Counted from the stretch's first letter, positions 1 to 6,525 are shown. The stretch is DNA of 7,580 nt from Flavobacteriales bacterium (GCA_002730985.1 PCBP01000030.1:1-7580); one strand, 5' to 3'. Notes: generated by a model from the sequence alone, not told the origin. Program-made: numbers and translations.

Positions 1-529
1 GACAAACTCTAATATTATAAGGTCTTAGTTCAGCTTGCCAACACTGGGTTAAACATCTAACAGCAAATTTTGAGGATGAATAGATGCTACCATTCTTATA
101 CCCTTTCAAACTTGCTGTGGAGCCAATATTAATAATCGTTCCATAAGATGCCTTAATCATGTAAGGAACTATTTCTTTTGTAAATAATGCAAGTCCAAAA
201 ACATTAACATTAAATACTTTTAAAAAGTCTTCTATATTTAGTTCTTCTATAGGCCTTCTAACACCAGTTCCTGCGTTATTTATTAGAACATCTACCCTTC
301 CATCTAAGATTTCAATACATTCTTTTGCACTATGAGAGATGTTTTCATGATCTGAAATGTCAAATTCAATTATTTTAGCCTTAGCATAACTTCTAGCCTC
401 AATCAATCTAGTTTCTGATCTTCCTGTAATTAATACATTGGCTCCTTTCTCAACAAGAAGCCTAGCTGTCTCCTTTCCAATGCCAAGACTACCTCCAGTT
501 ACTATAATGTTTTTCCCTTTCAAATCCAT
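1..529 (-). CDS. Short-chain dehydrogenase/reductase (SDR), 3' end cut off by window edge
   Basis: This is an NAD(P)-dependent oxidoreductase of the classical SDR family; 176 codons are visible and the C-terminal part lies outside the window. The translation opens MDLKGKNIIVTGGSLGIG, with the Rossmann glycine motif TGGSLGIG at residues 11-18. It continues with D57 after the third strand, NNAG at 84-87, N109 in the NVN segment, S137 in the IGS segment, and YSSSK at 150-154 with catalytic Y150 and K154, so the N-S-Y-K tetrad is complete. R37 at the end of the second strand suggests a preference for NADPH, which is inference. Family members are usually 230-270 residues, so about 60-90 are missing here. 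The substrate cannot be told from this part. ATG at 529 is the natural start because the Rossmann strand begins directly after it. The 106 bp between this gene and the stop of the secreted-protein gene hold no convincing terminator; a weak promoter-like TAACTTTA sits at 549-542. Confidence 0.9.
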   Translation of the reverse strand, partial: MDLKGKNIIVTGGSLGIGKETARLLVEKGANVLITGRSETRLIEARSYAKAKIIEFDISDHENISHSAKECIEILDGRVDVLINNAGTGVRRPIEELNIEDFLKVFNVNVFGLALFTKEIVPYMIKASYGTIINIGSTASLKGYKNGSIYSSSKFAVRCLTQCWQAELRPYNIRVC

Positions 530-635
530 ATTATTAACGATTAAAGTTATGAAATCCACCAATAAACATCTAAAGACATATAGAGAAGATCTGGATTCAT
601 ACAAAGAGAACCCGCCCACCTAAGTATTCTTTTGT

Positions 636-2690
636 TTATTCTATAAGAATTTTCTTCTCAATTGTCCCGTCATCGTACATGTAGAACAATGGTATATTAC
701 TTCTAATAGATGTTTCTTCTCCTAAAATATCTGTTACTTTTAAAAGCTCTTTGTTATTAGCCCCTATATCCTCTTCTACAGAATTAACTATTACATTAAC
801 CATAAGAGAGACTGCCTCTCCTTCACATCCATTAACATCTGTCTCTATTGTAGAAAAAGAGAAAATTCCAGAATAATTCCAAAATACATCTATTGAATTT
901 GTTCCTTGTCCTGACACTGTTCCTCCAACCAGTGTCCAATCATATGTGGAGCCAGATGAAGGAACTACAGAATAGGTAGCTGTATTAAATTGCGTAGGAT
1001 TAATAGGCCCGGAAATAACTGATGTATTGACAATATTAGAGACTACAAAAGGAGTTCCCGACACTCCTTGACATCCATTAGCATCTGTCACATTAACCGA
1101 ATAAGAACCTTCCGAGTCTACTGATATCTGCTGGGTCGTCTCACCTGTACTCCAGCTGTATGTAGCATAACTACCTGCATCCAAGACAACTTCCCCATTA
1201 GGCAAGCAAAGTGACCCATCTCCAACACTATCAATAGTGCAATAAAATTGACTCACACCAGAAATTATTGTAATTATATTTGAAGTTGCTGTACATAAAG
1301 TAGGATAAGTTACTACAACAGCATAATTACCCGCAGAACTCGCTGTTAAAATTTGGCTAGTATTAGTCGCGCTTCCATTATAATACCATTGATAAGAGGG
1401 AAAACCTGGACCTGCATCTAAAGTGACAGCACCATTACATAAGGACAACCCTGTTGTTGTTGCTGTAATTGTTGAAGGAGATATATTAACAGAAGTTGTA
1501 TTTGATGTCCCTGGGCATCCATTCCCGTCCACAACAGACAAACTATAATTACCAGTTAATGTAGTAGCGATAGAAGAAGTTGTTGCTCCTGTACTCCAAG
1601 TGTATTGAGAAAATCCTAGAGGAGCCTGCATAATAACAGTATCGCCTTGACAAATAAATACAGAATCAGGAGTAGACAAAGAAATAGGAATGTTTCCCGA
1701 ATAAATCATAATTGTATCCGAATGACATGTCAACCCATTAAATGTTGTAGCACTAACATAATAAGAGCCTTGATTATTCACAGTTAATTGATTATTGGTT
1801 GATGATCCATTCCAATTATAAGTTGAAAACCCAGATGGAGCAGTCAAAACTACTGGTCCATTACACAATGAGGTGCCTGTAGTAGAAATATTAGGATTGA
1901 CAACCTCAATATGCATGGTATCAGAGTACGTAATTCCATTACAATCAAAAACTGCAGCTACATCTGTATTTTGTGTAGGAGAATAAAGCAATGTATCTCC
2001 ACCTCCTATCATTTGGCCAGAATTAATATCATACCATGTAGCCCCTCCTCCATAATAGACCTTAATAAGAGGCCCTCTAGGAGTAAATGTTGGGCTAGGA
2101 AAAGGACCTCCATGCCCAGCAGTTATTGTAAAAACAGAATTACTACCCCATGGTGATACTCCTGATACTGTTCCAGCTGGAGCAGTAGCATATGATATTG
2201 TAGCGCTACCACCAATATAAAATCCATAAGTAGACCCTGCTGGGATAATTACTGATGTAATAGGTATCACTGGGGTATATAATGGTGCAGTAACACTAGC
2301 TCCTGCTGGAAGATTAGTAGCAACGTTAGTAGCAATTTGAGTCCACCCAACAGTTGATGACATCACTGGAAGATAGTCGCCAGGATAATACCATATATCC
2401 ATGTTAATTGATCCTGAATAAGAATAAGTACCTTGTGAGAACCCAGTAATAGTAATATCGTTTGCTGAAGTATTAATAATATTAAACATTGTACCGGCCG
2501 AGCCATTTGAAGGGCCTAAAGCAGAAGCTAAGCTATCCGTGGCACCGCTACATCCTGAAGTTCCAGGCCCAGACAAAGTTGCAATTACCTGGGCTTCATC
2601 TCCTAAACAAATATCTTGATCAATCCCAACAGAAAGTTGCCCATATACCAGTGCTGGCCAACAAAGTAATATAAGTAGTAGTTTTTTCAT
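636..2690 (-). CDS. Secreted Ig-like repeat protein with T9SS-like C-terminal signature
   Basis: A 684-residue exported protein, probably surface-attached or released. Residues 1-17 (MKKLLLILLCWPALVYG) form a signal peptide with a likely signal peptidase I cut before Q18. Residues 21-40 (IDQDICLGDEAQVIATLSG) look like the first strands of an Ig-like domain. Residues 41-212 look like an inserted beta-rich module, after which WYDINSG at 219-225 resumes an Ig-like fold to about 264. Four repeats follow, near 265-330, 341-392, 412-466 and 484-540, with a recurring pattern: LCxG, GF..Y.W, Gx..V.V, then NGC or C. A PKD-like domain spans about 555-636. The last 40 residues (LLKVTDILGEE... PLFYMYDDGTIEKKILIE) match a short C-terminal signature I recognise from marine Flavobacteriales, resembling T9SS sorting domains. 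The composition is rich in Ser, Thr, Gly and Asn with few charges, as in adhesins. It starts 3 bp after the upstream GNAT stop, so it is probably co-transcribed with dapF and the acetyltransferase. No enzymatic domain is seen; its ligand is unknown. Confidence 0.85.
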   Translation of the reverse strand: MKKLLLILLCWPALVYGQLSVGIDQDICLGDEAQVIATLSGPGTSGCSGATDSLASALGPSNGSAGTMFNIINTSANDITITGFSQGTYSYSGSINMDIWYYPGDYLPVMSSTVGWTQIATNVATNLPAGASVTAPLYTPVIPITSVIIPAGSTYGFYIGGSATISYATAPAGTVSGVSPWGSNSVFTITAGHGGPFPSPTFTPRGPLIKVYYGGGATWYDINSGQMIGGGDTLLYSPTQNTDVAAVFDCNGITYSDTMHIEVVNPNISTTGTSLCNGPVVLTAPSGFSTYNWNGSSTNNQLTVNNQGSYYVSATTFNGLTCHSDTIMIYSGNIPISLSTPDSVFICQGDTVIMQAPLGFSQYTWSTGATTSSIATTLTGNYSLSVVDGNGCPGTSNTTSVNISPSTITATTTGLSLCNGAVTLDAGPGFPSYQWYYNGSATNTSQILTASSAGNYAVVVTYPTLCTATSNIITIISGVSQFYCTIDSVGDGSLCLPNGEVVLDAGSYATYSWSTGETTQQISVDSEGSYSVNVTDANGCQGVSGTPFVVSNIVNTSVISGPINPTQFNTATYSVVPSSGSTYDWTLVGGTVSGQGTNSIDVFWNYSGIFSFSTIETDVNGCEGEAVSLMVNVIVNSVEEDIGANNKELLKVTDILGEETSIRSNIPLFYMYDDGTIEKKILIE

Positions 2691-2693
2691 TCT

Positions 2694-3173
2694 TTATTTT
2701 TGCGCTAATTTAATAAAATATTGGAAACCTAATCTTTCTGACTGCAAAGCAAATCCACAAGAATTAAATAGTCTAATACTCAATAAATTGTTTTTTCTAA
2801 TTCTAGCATGTAAATGGTCTATCTCTAAGGTAAAAAAAGCATAATTAATTAGTATTTCTAAAGCCTCTTTAGCAAAACCCTTATTCCTATATTTTTTAGT
2901 AATAATGATACCTACCCCAGCGCTTTCAGTGGTATAATCAAAAAGATCAATGAAGCCAATTAAAGCTCCCCTAAAATCAATTACAAAACGATATTGTTTT
3001 GTAAGCGCAATATCTAATTTGGCATTTGCAATATAAGCTACTAACTCTCCCCTACTGTATTGTTTTTTTTCACTTCCAAACTGCCAATTTTCTTTGTTAT
3101 TCTCAATCTTTTCTAGAAATTCTAAATCAGAATCTCTCAATGACCGTAAAACTATGTTTTTGCCTTCTAGCAT
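2694..3173 (-). CDS. GNAT family N-acetyltransferase (RimJ/RimL-like)
   Basis: A 159-residue cytoplasmic acetyltransferase of the GCN5-related (GNAT) superfamily, closest in style to the RimJ/RimL/Acetyltransf_3 group. The opening (KNIVLRSLRDSDLEFLEKIEN) is the usual first strand and helix. The acetyl-CoA pyrophosphate-binding loop is at 94-102 (KYRNKGFAK, matching R/Q-x-x-G-x-G/A). The late motif N-x-x-S-x-x-L-x-x-x-x-GF lies at 129-141 (NLLSIRLFNSCGF). The length is typical of a complete single-domain GNAT. The substrate cannot be deduced; proteins, amino sugars and small amines are all possible. Its start overlaps the last codons of dapF by 7 bp (shared ATGCTAG), and its TAA stop is 3 bp before the start of the secreted protein, so it sits in the middle of a likely operon and is probably translated by coupling to dapF. 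Confidence 0.88.
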   Translation of the reverse strand: MLEGKNIVLRSLRDSDLEFLEKIENNKENWQFGSEKKQYSRGELVAYIANAKLDIALTKQYRFVIDFRGALIGFIDLFDYTTESAGVGIIITKKYRNKGFAKEALEILINYAFFTLEIDHLHARIRKNNLLSIRLFNSCGFALQSERLGFQYFIKLAQK

Positions 3174-3940
3174 TCAAAATCGCCAGCATAAACCATACTA
3201 ACCTCTCCGCTCAACCAAATGTTTCTATAAGTTCCGTTAAACTCTTCAAAACTAACACCTAAGACGCCCCCCTTTGTATTTAACTCTACACAATTTTCTT
3301 CAATAAGATTAGTGTAATTTAGAGCAATAGCAGTTGCTACAACTCCTGTGCCACAACTAAGAGTTTCTGCTTCTACACCTCTCTCATAAGTTCTAACCTC
3401 TATCTGATTCTTATCAGAAACAAAATTAACATTGATTCCTTCCTTCCTAAAATGAGACAAATTCCTGATCTTTCTTCCTTCTTTACTAACATCAAGAGAA
3501 CTCAAGCTATCCACCATCTCAATATAATGAGGAGAACCAGTATCTAATACTATGCCATCACCAAAATTTTTAATCTTAGTTACATCCTGCATTTTCAAAT
3601 ACACACCCTCTTTAGCTATCTTTGCTTTATGTGCTCCATCTATTGCCATAAAGACAGTCTCATCTTTAACAACCTCTAACATTCTAGCAAAAGAAACAAT
3701 ACATCTGCCTCCATTACCACACATACTAGATTGCATGCCATCAGAGTTAAAATAAAGCATCTCAAAATCAAGTTCATCATGATTACGCAATAGAATTAAA
3801 CCATCAGCTCCTATTCCTAATCTTCTCTCACATAGTGCCGCGATAAGATTATGATCCTTAACGTCAAAAATCTTCTCTCTATCATCAATCATGATAAAAT
3901 CGTTTCCTGTTCCTTGGTATTTATAAAATTCCAAAATCAT
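3167..3940 (-). CDS. dapF: Diaminopimelate epimerase
   Basis: Converts LL-2,6-diaminopimelate to the meso form, the direct precursor of lysine and a cross-linking residue of peptidoglycan; it acts in the cytoplasm without a cofactor. The 257-residue product shows all family hallmarks: KYQGTGNDF at 7-15 (substrate Asn 13), FNSDG at 64-68 (N65), the first catalytic cysteine C74 in MCGNGGRC (73-80), GINVNFV at 168-174, ERGVEAETLSCGTG at 186-199 with the second catalytic cysteine C196, and a C-terminal WLSGEVSMVYAG. It is slightly shorter than the 274-residue E. coli enzyme, as expected from shorter loops. ATG at 3940 is fixed by the conserved N-terminus, since the next Met is residue 17. The gene is first of a minus-strand unit with the GNAT and secreted-protein genes and diverges from the GAPDH gene across 83 bp. 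A promoter-like element lies so close to the ATG that the transcript could be leaderless. Confidence 0.97.
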   Translation of the reverse strand: MILEFYKYQGTGNDFIMIDDREKIFDVKDHNLIAALCERRLGIGADGLILLRNHDELDFEMLYFNSDGMQSSMCGNGGRCIVSFARMLEVVKDETVFMAIDGAHKAKIAKEGVYLKMQDVTKIKNFGDGIVLDTGSPHYIEMVDSLSSLDVSKEGRKIRNLSHFRKEGINVNFVSDKNQIEVRTYERGVEAETLSCGTGVVATAIALNYTNLIEENCVELNTKGGVLGVSFEEFNGTYRNIWLSGEVSMVYAGDFEC

Positions 3941-3944
3941 CTGA

Positions 3945-3978
3945 CAAAAGTAATAATAAATAAGCTCTATATTTCAAA
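3945..3978 (-). promoter_or_regulatory. Candidate dapF promoter, start-proximal
   Basis: Read on the minus strand, TTTG (3978-3975) is followed by 22 bp and then TACTTTTG (3952-3945), an exact match to the Bacteroidota -7 element TAnnTTTG at an acceptable spacing from a -33 TTTG. The box ends 4 bp before the dapF ATG, so transcription would begin at or within a base or two of the start codon. A second, less perfect candidate is TTTG at 4013-4010 with TAGTTTTT at 3987-3980, also 22 bp apart; it would give a leader of about 35 nt. Which is used cannot be told by eye. Confidence 0.4.
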
Positions 3979-3985
3979 GAAAAAC

Positions 3986-3993
3986 TATTTTTG
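3986..3993 (+). promoter_or_regulatory. Candidate -7 element for the GAPDH gene
   Basis: TATTTTTG matches the Bacteroidota -7 consensus TAnnTTTG exactly and ends 30 bp before the GAPDH ATG, predicting a leader of about 25 nt. I find no TTG or TTTG 17-23 bp upstream, so the -33 half is missing or degenerate. The leader (ending AAAAAGATAAACT) is A-rich and lacks a Shine-Dalgarno sequence, as is usual in this phylum. Confidence 0.4.
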
Positions 3994-4023
3994 CAACAAT
4001 TCTAGAACTCAAAAAGATAAACT

Positions 4024-5463
4024 ATGGCAGTGTCTTATGAAAACCAATTAAACGCTTGGGTAAATCAAGAGAAAGCAGGAGTTAATTTGCTAAATGCAGT
4101 AGGAACGTTAATGTATGACAAAGGCATCGAGCTAATCCTATTTAGAAGACATCTCTTAGAAATTGGTGTGTCAGAATTAATGAACTTTATCTCATACGCC
4201 AATAATGTTGTTGGTCGTGAAAATGATGTTGAAACAGCTAATCTTCTAGCTAGTGAAATGTTAAAAATGGACCTAGCTCCAAGTAAAATAGATATTGGAC
4301 GTCTAACTGCTGAGTATATTGAAAGTCGCGCAACTAATGCTAACGCATTCCTATCTGAGAGATTGAGTTATATCATTGGAGTAGATACTAGTTCAAAGCA
4401 AGCTAAGGATGTCATCCTCTATGGCTTCGGTAGAATTGGCAGATTAGCTGCTAGAGAATTAATTAAACAAGCCGGAAAAGGACAACAATTAAGATTAAAA
4501 GCAATTGTAGTTAGAAAATTAACTAATGCTCAAATTATAAAAAGAGCAGATCTTCTAAGGACAGACTCAGTACATGGAGCATTTAAAGGTGTAATTAATA
4601 TTGACTTAGATAACCAGTCTATAACTGTAAATGGTCAAGTAATTAAATTTATTGACGGGGCAAAACCTGAAGATATTGATTACACTCAATATGGAATTAA
4701 TGATGCTTTATTAATTGATAATACAGGCGCCTTTACTGAAAAAGAATCTTTATCTCTTCACTTAAAATCAAAAGGAGTAAGTAAAGTATTACTAACCGCT
4801 CCAGGCAAAAAGATTCCAAATATTGTTTATGGCATTAACTCGCAGAATTTAGATATTGATAACACTGATATCTTCTCAGCAGCTTCATGTACCACCAACT
4901 GTATTGCTCCAATCTTACATATAGTAGAAAAAAAATATGGGGTGTTAAAAGGGCATCTAGAAACTGTACATTCTTACACTAATGACCAGAATTTATTGGA
5001 TAATATGCACAAAAAACCAAGAAGAGGGCGTTCTGCAGCAATAAATATGGTAATTACCTCAACAGGAGCTGGGAAAGCAGTTACTAAGGTGATCCCTTCA
5101 TTAGAAGGCAAGTTGTCAGCAAATGCCGTACGTGTGCCTACGCCAAATGTTTCATTGGCAATCTTAAAATTAACTCTTGATGAAAAAACATCTGTAAAGG
5201 AAATTAATGCTGTAATGCGCGAGGCCGCATTACGTGGAAACCTTGTAAATCAAATCAATTACCAAGTTGAACCAGATTTGGTCTCTACTGACATTATAGG
5301 AAATAGTTGTTGTGCAGTGTATGATAGCAATGCTACAATCTGTACAGATGAAGGAAATGATGTTGTCCTATATGTATGGTACGACAATGAATTTGGATAC
5401 ACTAAACAAGTCATACGCCTCGCAAAACAAATTGCAAAAGTTCGTAGATTAACATATTATTAA
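4024..5463 (+). CDS. gap: Glyceraldehyde-3-phosphate dehydrogenase, long form with N-terminal extension
   Basis: Phosphorylating GAPDH interconverts glyceraldehyde-3-phosphate and 1,3-bisphosphoglycerate in glycolysis or gluconeogenesis. At 479 residues it exceeds the usual 330-340 by a helical N-terminal region (about 1-127), a form I know from Flavobacteriia. The Rossmann motif YGFGRIGR is at 133-140, DSVHGAF at 181-187, the catalytic cysteine C289 in SAASCTTNC (285-293), the catalytic histidine H316 in HSYTNDQNLLD, RVPTPNVSL at 370-378, and the C-terminal hallmark WYDNEFGY at 452-459. The cofactor-binding second strand reads LRLKAIVVRKLTNAQ (156-170) and lacks the aspartate of NAD-specific GAPDHs (the AIND motif); the basic R164/K165 suggest NADP(H) use and perhaps an anabolic direction, which is inference. 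The ATG at 4024 matches the N-terminus of the long forms. A membrane-protein gene follows after 13 bp, probably on the same transcript. Confidence 0.95.
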   Translation: MAVSYENQLNAWVNQEKAGVNLLNAVGTLMYDKGIELILFRRHLLEIGVSELMNFISYANNVVGRENDVETANLLASEMLKMDLAPSKIDIGRLTAEYIESRATNANAFLSERLSYIIGVDTSSKQAKDVILYGFGRIGRLAARELIKQAGKGQQLRLKAIVVRKLTNAQIIKRADLLRTDSVHGAFKGVINIDLDNQSITVNGQVIKFIDGAKPEDIDYTQYGINDALLIDNTGAFTEKESLSLHLKSKGVSKVLLTAPGKKIPNIVYGINSQNLDIDNTDIFSAASCTTNCIAPILHIVEKKYGVLKGHLETVHSYTNDQNLLDNMHKKPRRGRSAAINMVITSTGAGKAVTKVIPSLEGKLSANAVRVPTPNVSLAILKLTLDEKTSVKEINAVMREAALRGNLVNQINYQVEPDLVSTDIIGNSCCAVYDSNATICTDEGNDVVLYVWYDNEFGYTKQVIRLAKQIAKVRRLTYY

Positions 5464-5476
5464 TTTATAAAGCTGA

Positions 5477-6106
5477 ATGCAAGCTAAATTAACAATAAAC
5501 CATCAAGTATTTATTTGGTATAAATTTTTCAACTCTATCTTCTTTGGAATAGCAGTTGGTTCTTATGTAACACAATACGAACCGCTGAAAATAGAAGACT
5601 TCCCTGTAATAGGGATCGTATTTTGCCTACTATCCATTCCCATTGCATTATTATATAAAAGGATTATGAAAATCCATTACTTCTACACAGCATCAATACT
5701 AGTAGAAGTAATAATGCTAATATGGATAGTTCTATTCTTAATTGACCCATGGTCTTCACAAAATCTATTGGGAAATTCATATCAAATTGCACTAATAATA
5801 TATATTGCTCGCTATATCACATTCATGTTTGGAGACTTCCTCTCTAGAGCAGAAACAATATTTATCAAGAAAACTAAAGTTCTTTCAAAAATAGATGTCA
5901 TGAAACAACTTGGAACAATATCTGGCATGATGATATCAGTCTTTTTCTATACTATATTAGAAAACTATTACGGTATCACTGAAAATGCACCTAAAGTATT
6001 TTATATACACTTTCTTTTATGTGTTATTGAAGTAACAATAATCACTTTATTAATACTAAGTTTTAAAACAAAAAATATAATTACAAAAAAAACACCAAGA
6101 GATTAA
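5477..6106 (+). CDS. Six-helix integral membrane protein of unknown function
   Basis: I do not recognise a named family for this 209-residue protein. Hydrophobic segments lie near residues 11-33, 43-60, 68-90, 101-118, 146-163 and 174-196. Charges fit both ends being cytoplasmic: KRIMKIH (61-67), the long basic stretch 119-145 with KKTK, and the tail KTKNIITKKTPRD are predicted inside, while acidic or neutral loops (EPLKIED, DPWSSQN, ENYYGITEN) are outside. The cytoplasmic stretch after helix 4 has a polar cluster, RYITFMFGDFLSRAETIF, then LSKIDVMKQLGTISG, which looks conserved-type rather than random and might be a functional or gating segment. Six helices could be half of a major-facilitator-like fold or a small independent family; neither is established. 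It starts 13 bp after the GAPDH stop, so co-expression is likely. No signal peptide, enzymatic motif or terminator is seen; the codon use is AT-rich like its neighbours. Confidence 0.75.
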   Translation: MQAKLTINHQVFIWYKFFNSIFFGIAVGSYVTQYEPLKIEDFPVIGIVFCLLSIPIALLYKRIMKIHYFYTASILVEVIMLIWIVLFLIDPWSSQNLLGNSYQIALIIYIARYITFMFGDFLSRAETIFIKKTKVLSKIDVMKQLGTISGMMISVFFYTILENYYGITENAPKVFYIHFLLCVIEVTIITLLILSFKTKNIITKKTPRD

Positions 6107-6126
6107 TCTTTACAGCAAATAATCAT

Positions 6127-6134
6127 TAAATTTG
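6127..6134 (+). promoter_or_regulatory. Candidate -7 element for trxA
   Basis: TAAATTTG matches TAnnTTTG exactly and ends 31 bp before the trxA ATG, nearly the same distance as at the GAPDH gene. It lies in the 59-bp gap after the membrane-protein gene. There is no clear TTTG at -33, only an AT-rich ATTAATCTTTA stretch. The predicted leader is A-rich (for example AACAAAAAAACAAATCAA) and has no Shine-Dalgarno sequence. Confidence 0.45.
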
Positions 6135-6165
6135 TAATCCAAATATCAACAAAAAAACAAATCAA

Positions 6166-6483
6166 ATGGCAGTAGAATTCACAGATGGAAACTTTAAAGA
6201 ATTAGTTTTAGAATCAACTAAACCAGTACTAGTCGACTTCTGGGCAACTTGGTGTGGACCATGCAGGGCTATTGCCCCTGTAATAGATGAGCTACACAAT
6301 GAACTTAAAGGGAAAGCAGTAATTGGAAAGGTTAATATTGATGAGAACTCAGATACACCTGTAAATTATGGAGTTAGAAATATTCCTACTTTACTTGTTT
6401 TTAAAAATGGAGAGGTAGTTGACAAAGTTGTAGGCAATCAACCGAAATCAAAATTACTAGAGATCTTAACAGCTCACATGTAA
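6166..6483 (+). CDS. trxA: Thioredoxin
   Basis: A small cytoplasmic disulfide reductase that passes electrons from thioredoxin reductase to ribonucleotide reductase, peroxiredoxins and other targets. The 105-residue length is that of classic single-domain thioredoxin. The active site WCGPC is at 29-33, with the buried acidic residue D24 in VLVDFWA. The cis-proline loop is at 72-75 (NIPT, P74), and the C-terminal strand and helix carry FKNGEVVDKVVG (79-90). There is no signal peptide or lipobox, so it is cytoplasmic rather than a periplasmic TlpA/ResA type. The start is fixed by the family N-terminus (MAVEFTDGNF). It has its own -7 element 31 bp upstream and a rho-independent terminator 19 bp downstream, so it is probably expressed mainly as a single gene, with some read-through into the DUF58 gene. 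Confidence 0.97.
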   Translation: MAVEFTDGNFKELVLESTKPVLVDFWATWCGPCRAIAPVIDELHNELKGKAVIGKVNIDENSDTPVNYGVRNIPTLLVFKNGEVVDKVVGNQPKSKLLEILTAHM

Positions 6484-6502
6484 AATATTACAAACTACTA
6501 AT

Positions 6503-6525
6503 AAGGGCTTAAAGGCCCTTTTTTT
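6503..6525 (+). terminator. Rho-independent terminator after trxA
   Basis: AAGGGC (6503-6508) pairs with GCCCTT (6515-6520) around a 6-nt TTAAAG loop, and a T-run follows directly to 6525. The six-pair stem has four G-C pairs, the strongest local secondary structure in this AT-rich stretch. The T-run touches the ATG of the next gene at 6526 with no base in between, so any transcript reading through would carry the hairpin inside the ribosome-binding region of the DUF58 gene. Confidence 0.85.

Noticed and set aside
542..549. TAACTTTA (minus strand) as a promoter of the SDR gene
   Set aside because: One mismatch to TAnnTTTG and no good TTTG at the required spacing; too weak to list as a feature.
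609..620. GC-rich patch AACCCGCCCACC in an AT-rich intergenic region, as a possible tRNA remnant or terminator arm
   Set aside because: No pairing partner and no T-arm or acceptor arm can be found nearby; left as unexplained composition.
438..623. Short plus-strand open frame of 61 codons
   Set aside because: Mostly antisense to the SDR gene start, whose minus-strand frame has full family motifs; its own translation resembles nothing.
638..650. Inverted repeat ATTCT-ATA-AGAAT at the 3' end of the secreted-protein gene
   Set aside because: Only five AT-rich pairs, partly inside the coding sequence, and on the minus strand not followed by a T-run; not a credible terminator.
1000..1900. Repeated modules in the secreted-protein gene as DNA tandem repeats
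   Set aside because: The similarity is at protein-fold level (LCxG, Y.W, NGC) with diverged DNA; no direct nucleotide repeats were seen.
1911..2674. Two plus-strand open frames inside the secreted-protein gene (1911-2156 and 2489-2674)
   Set aside because: Antisense shadows of a long, clearly coding minus-strand gene; no family resemblance.
2661..2690. Lipoprotein signal with Cys10 in the secreted protein
   Set aside because: The residues before C10 are I-L-L, which do not fit a lipobox, and the hydrophobic core continues past it; a signal peptidase I site after VYG is more likely.
3026..4051. Plus-strand frames at 3026-3262, 3552-3755 and 3851-4051
   Set aside because: Antisense to the GNAT and dapF genes or spanning the promoter gap into gap; no protein-like composition or motifs.
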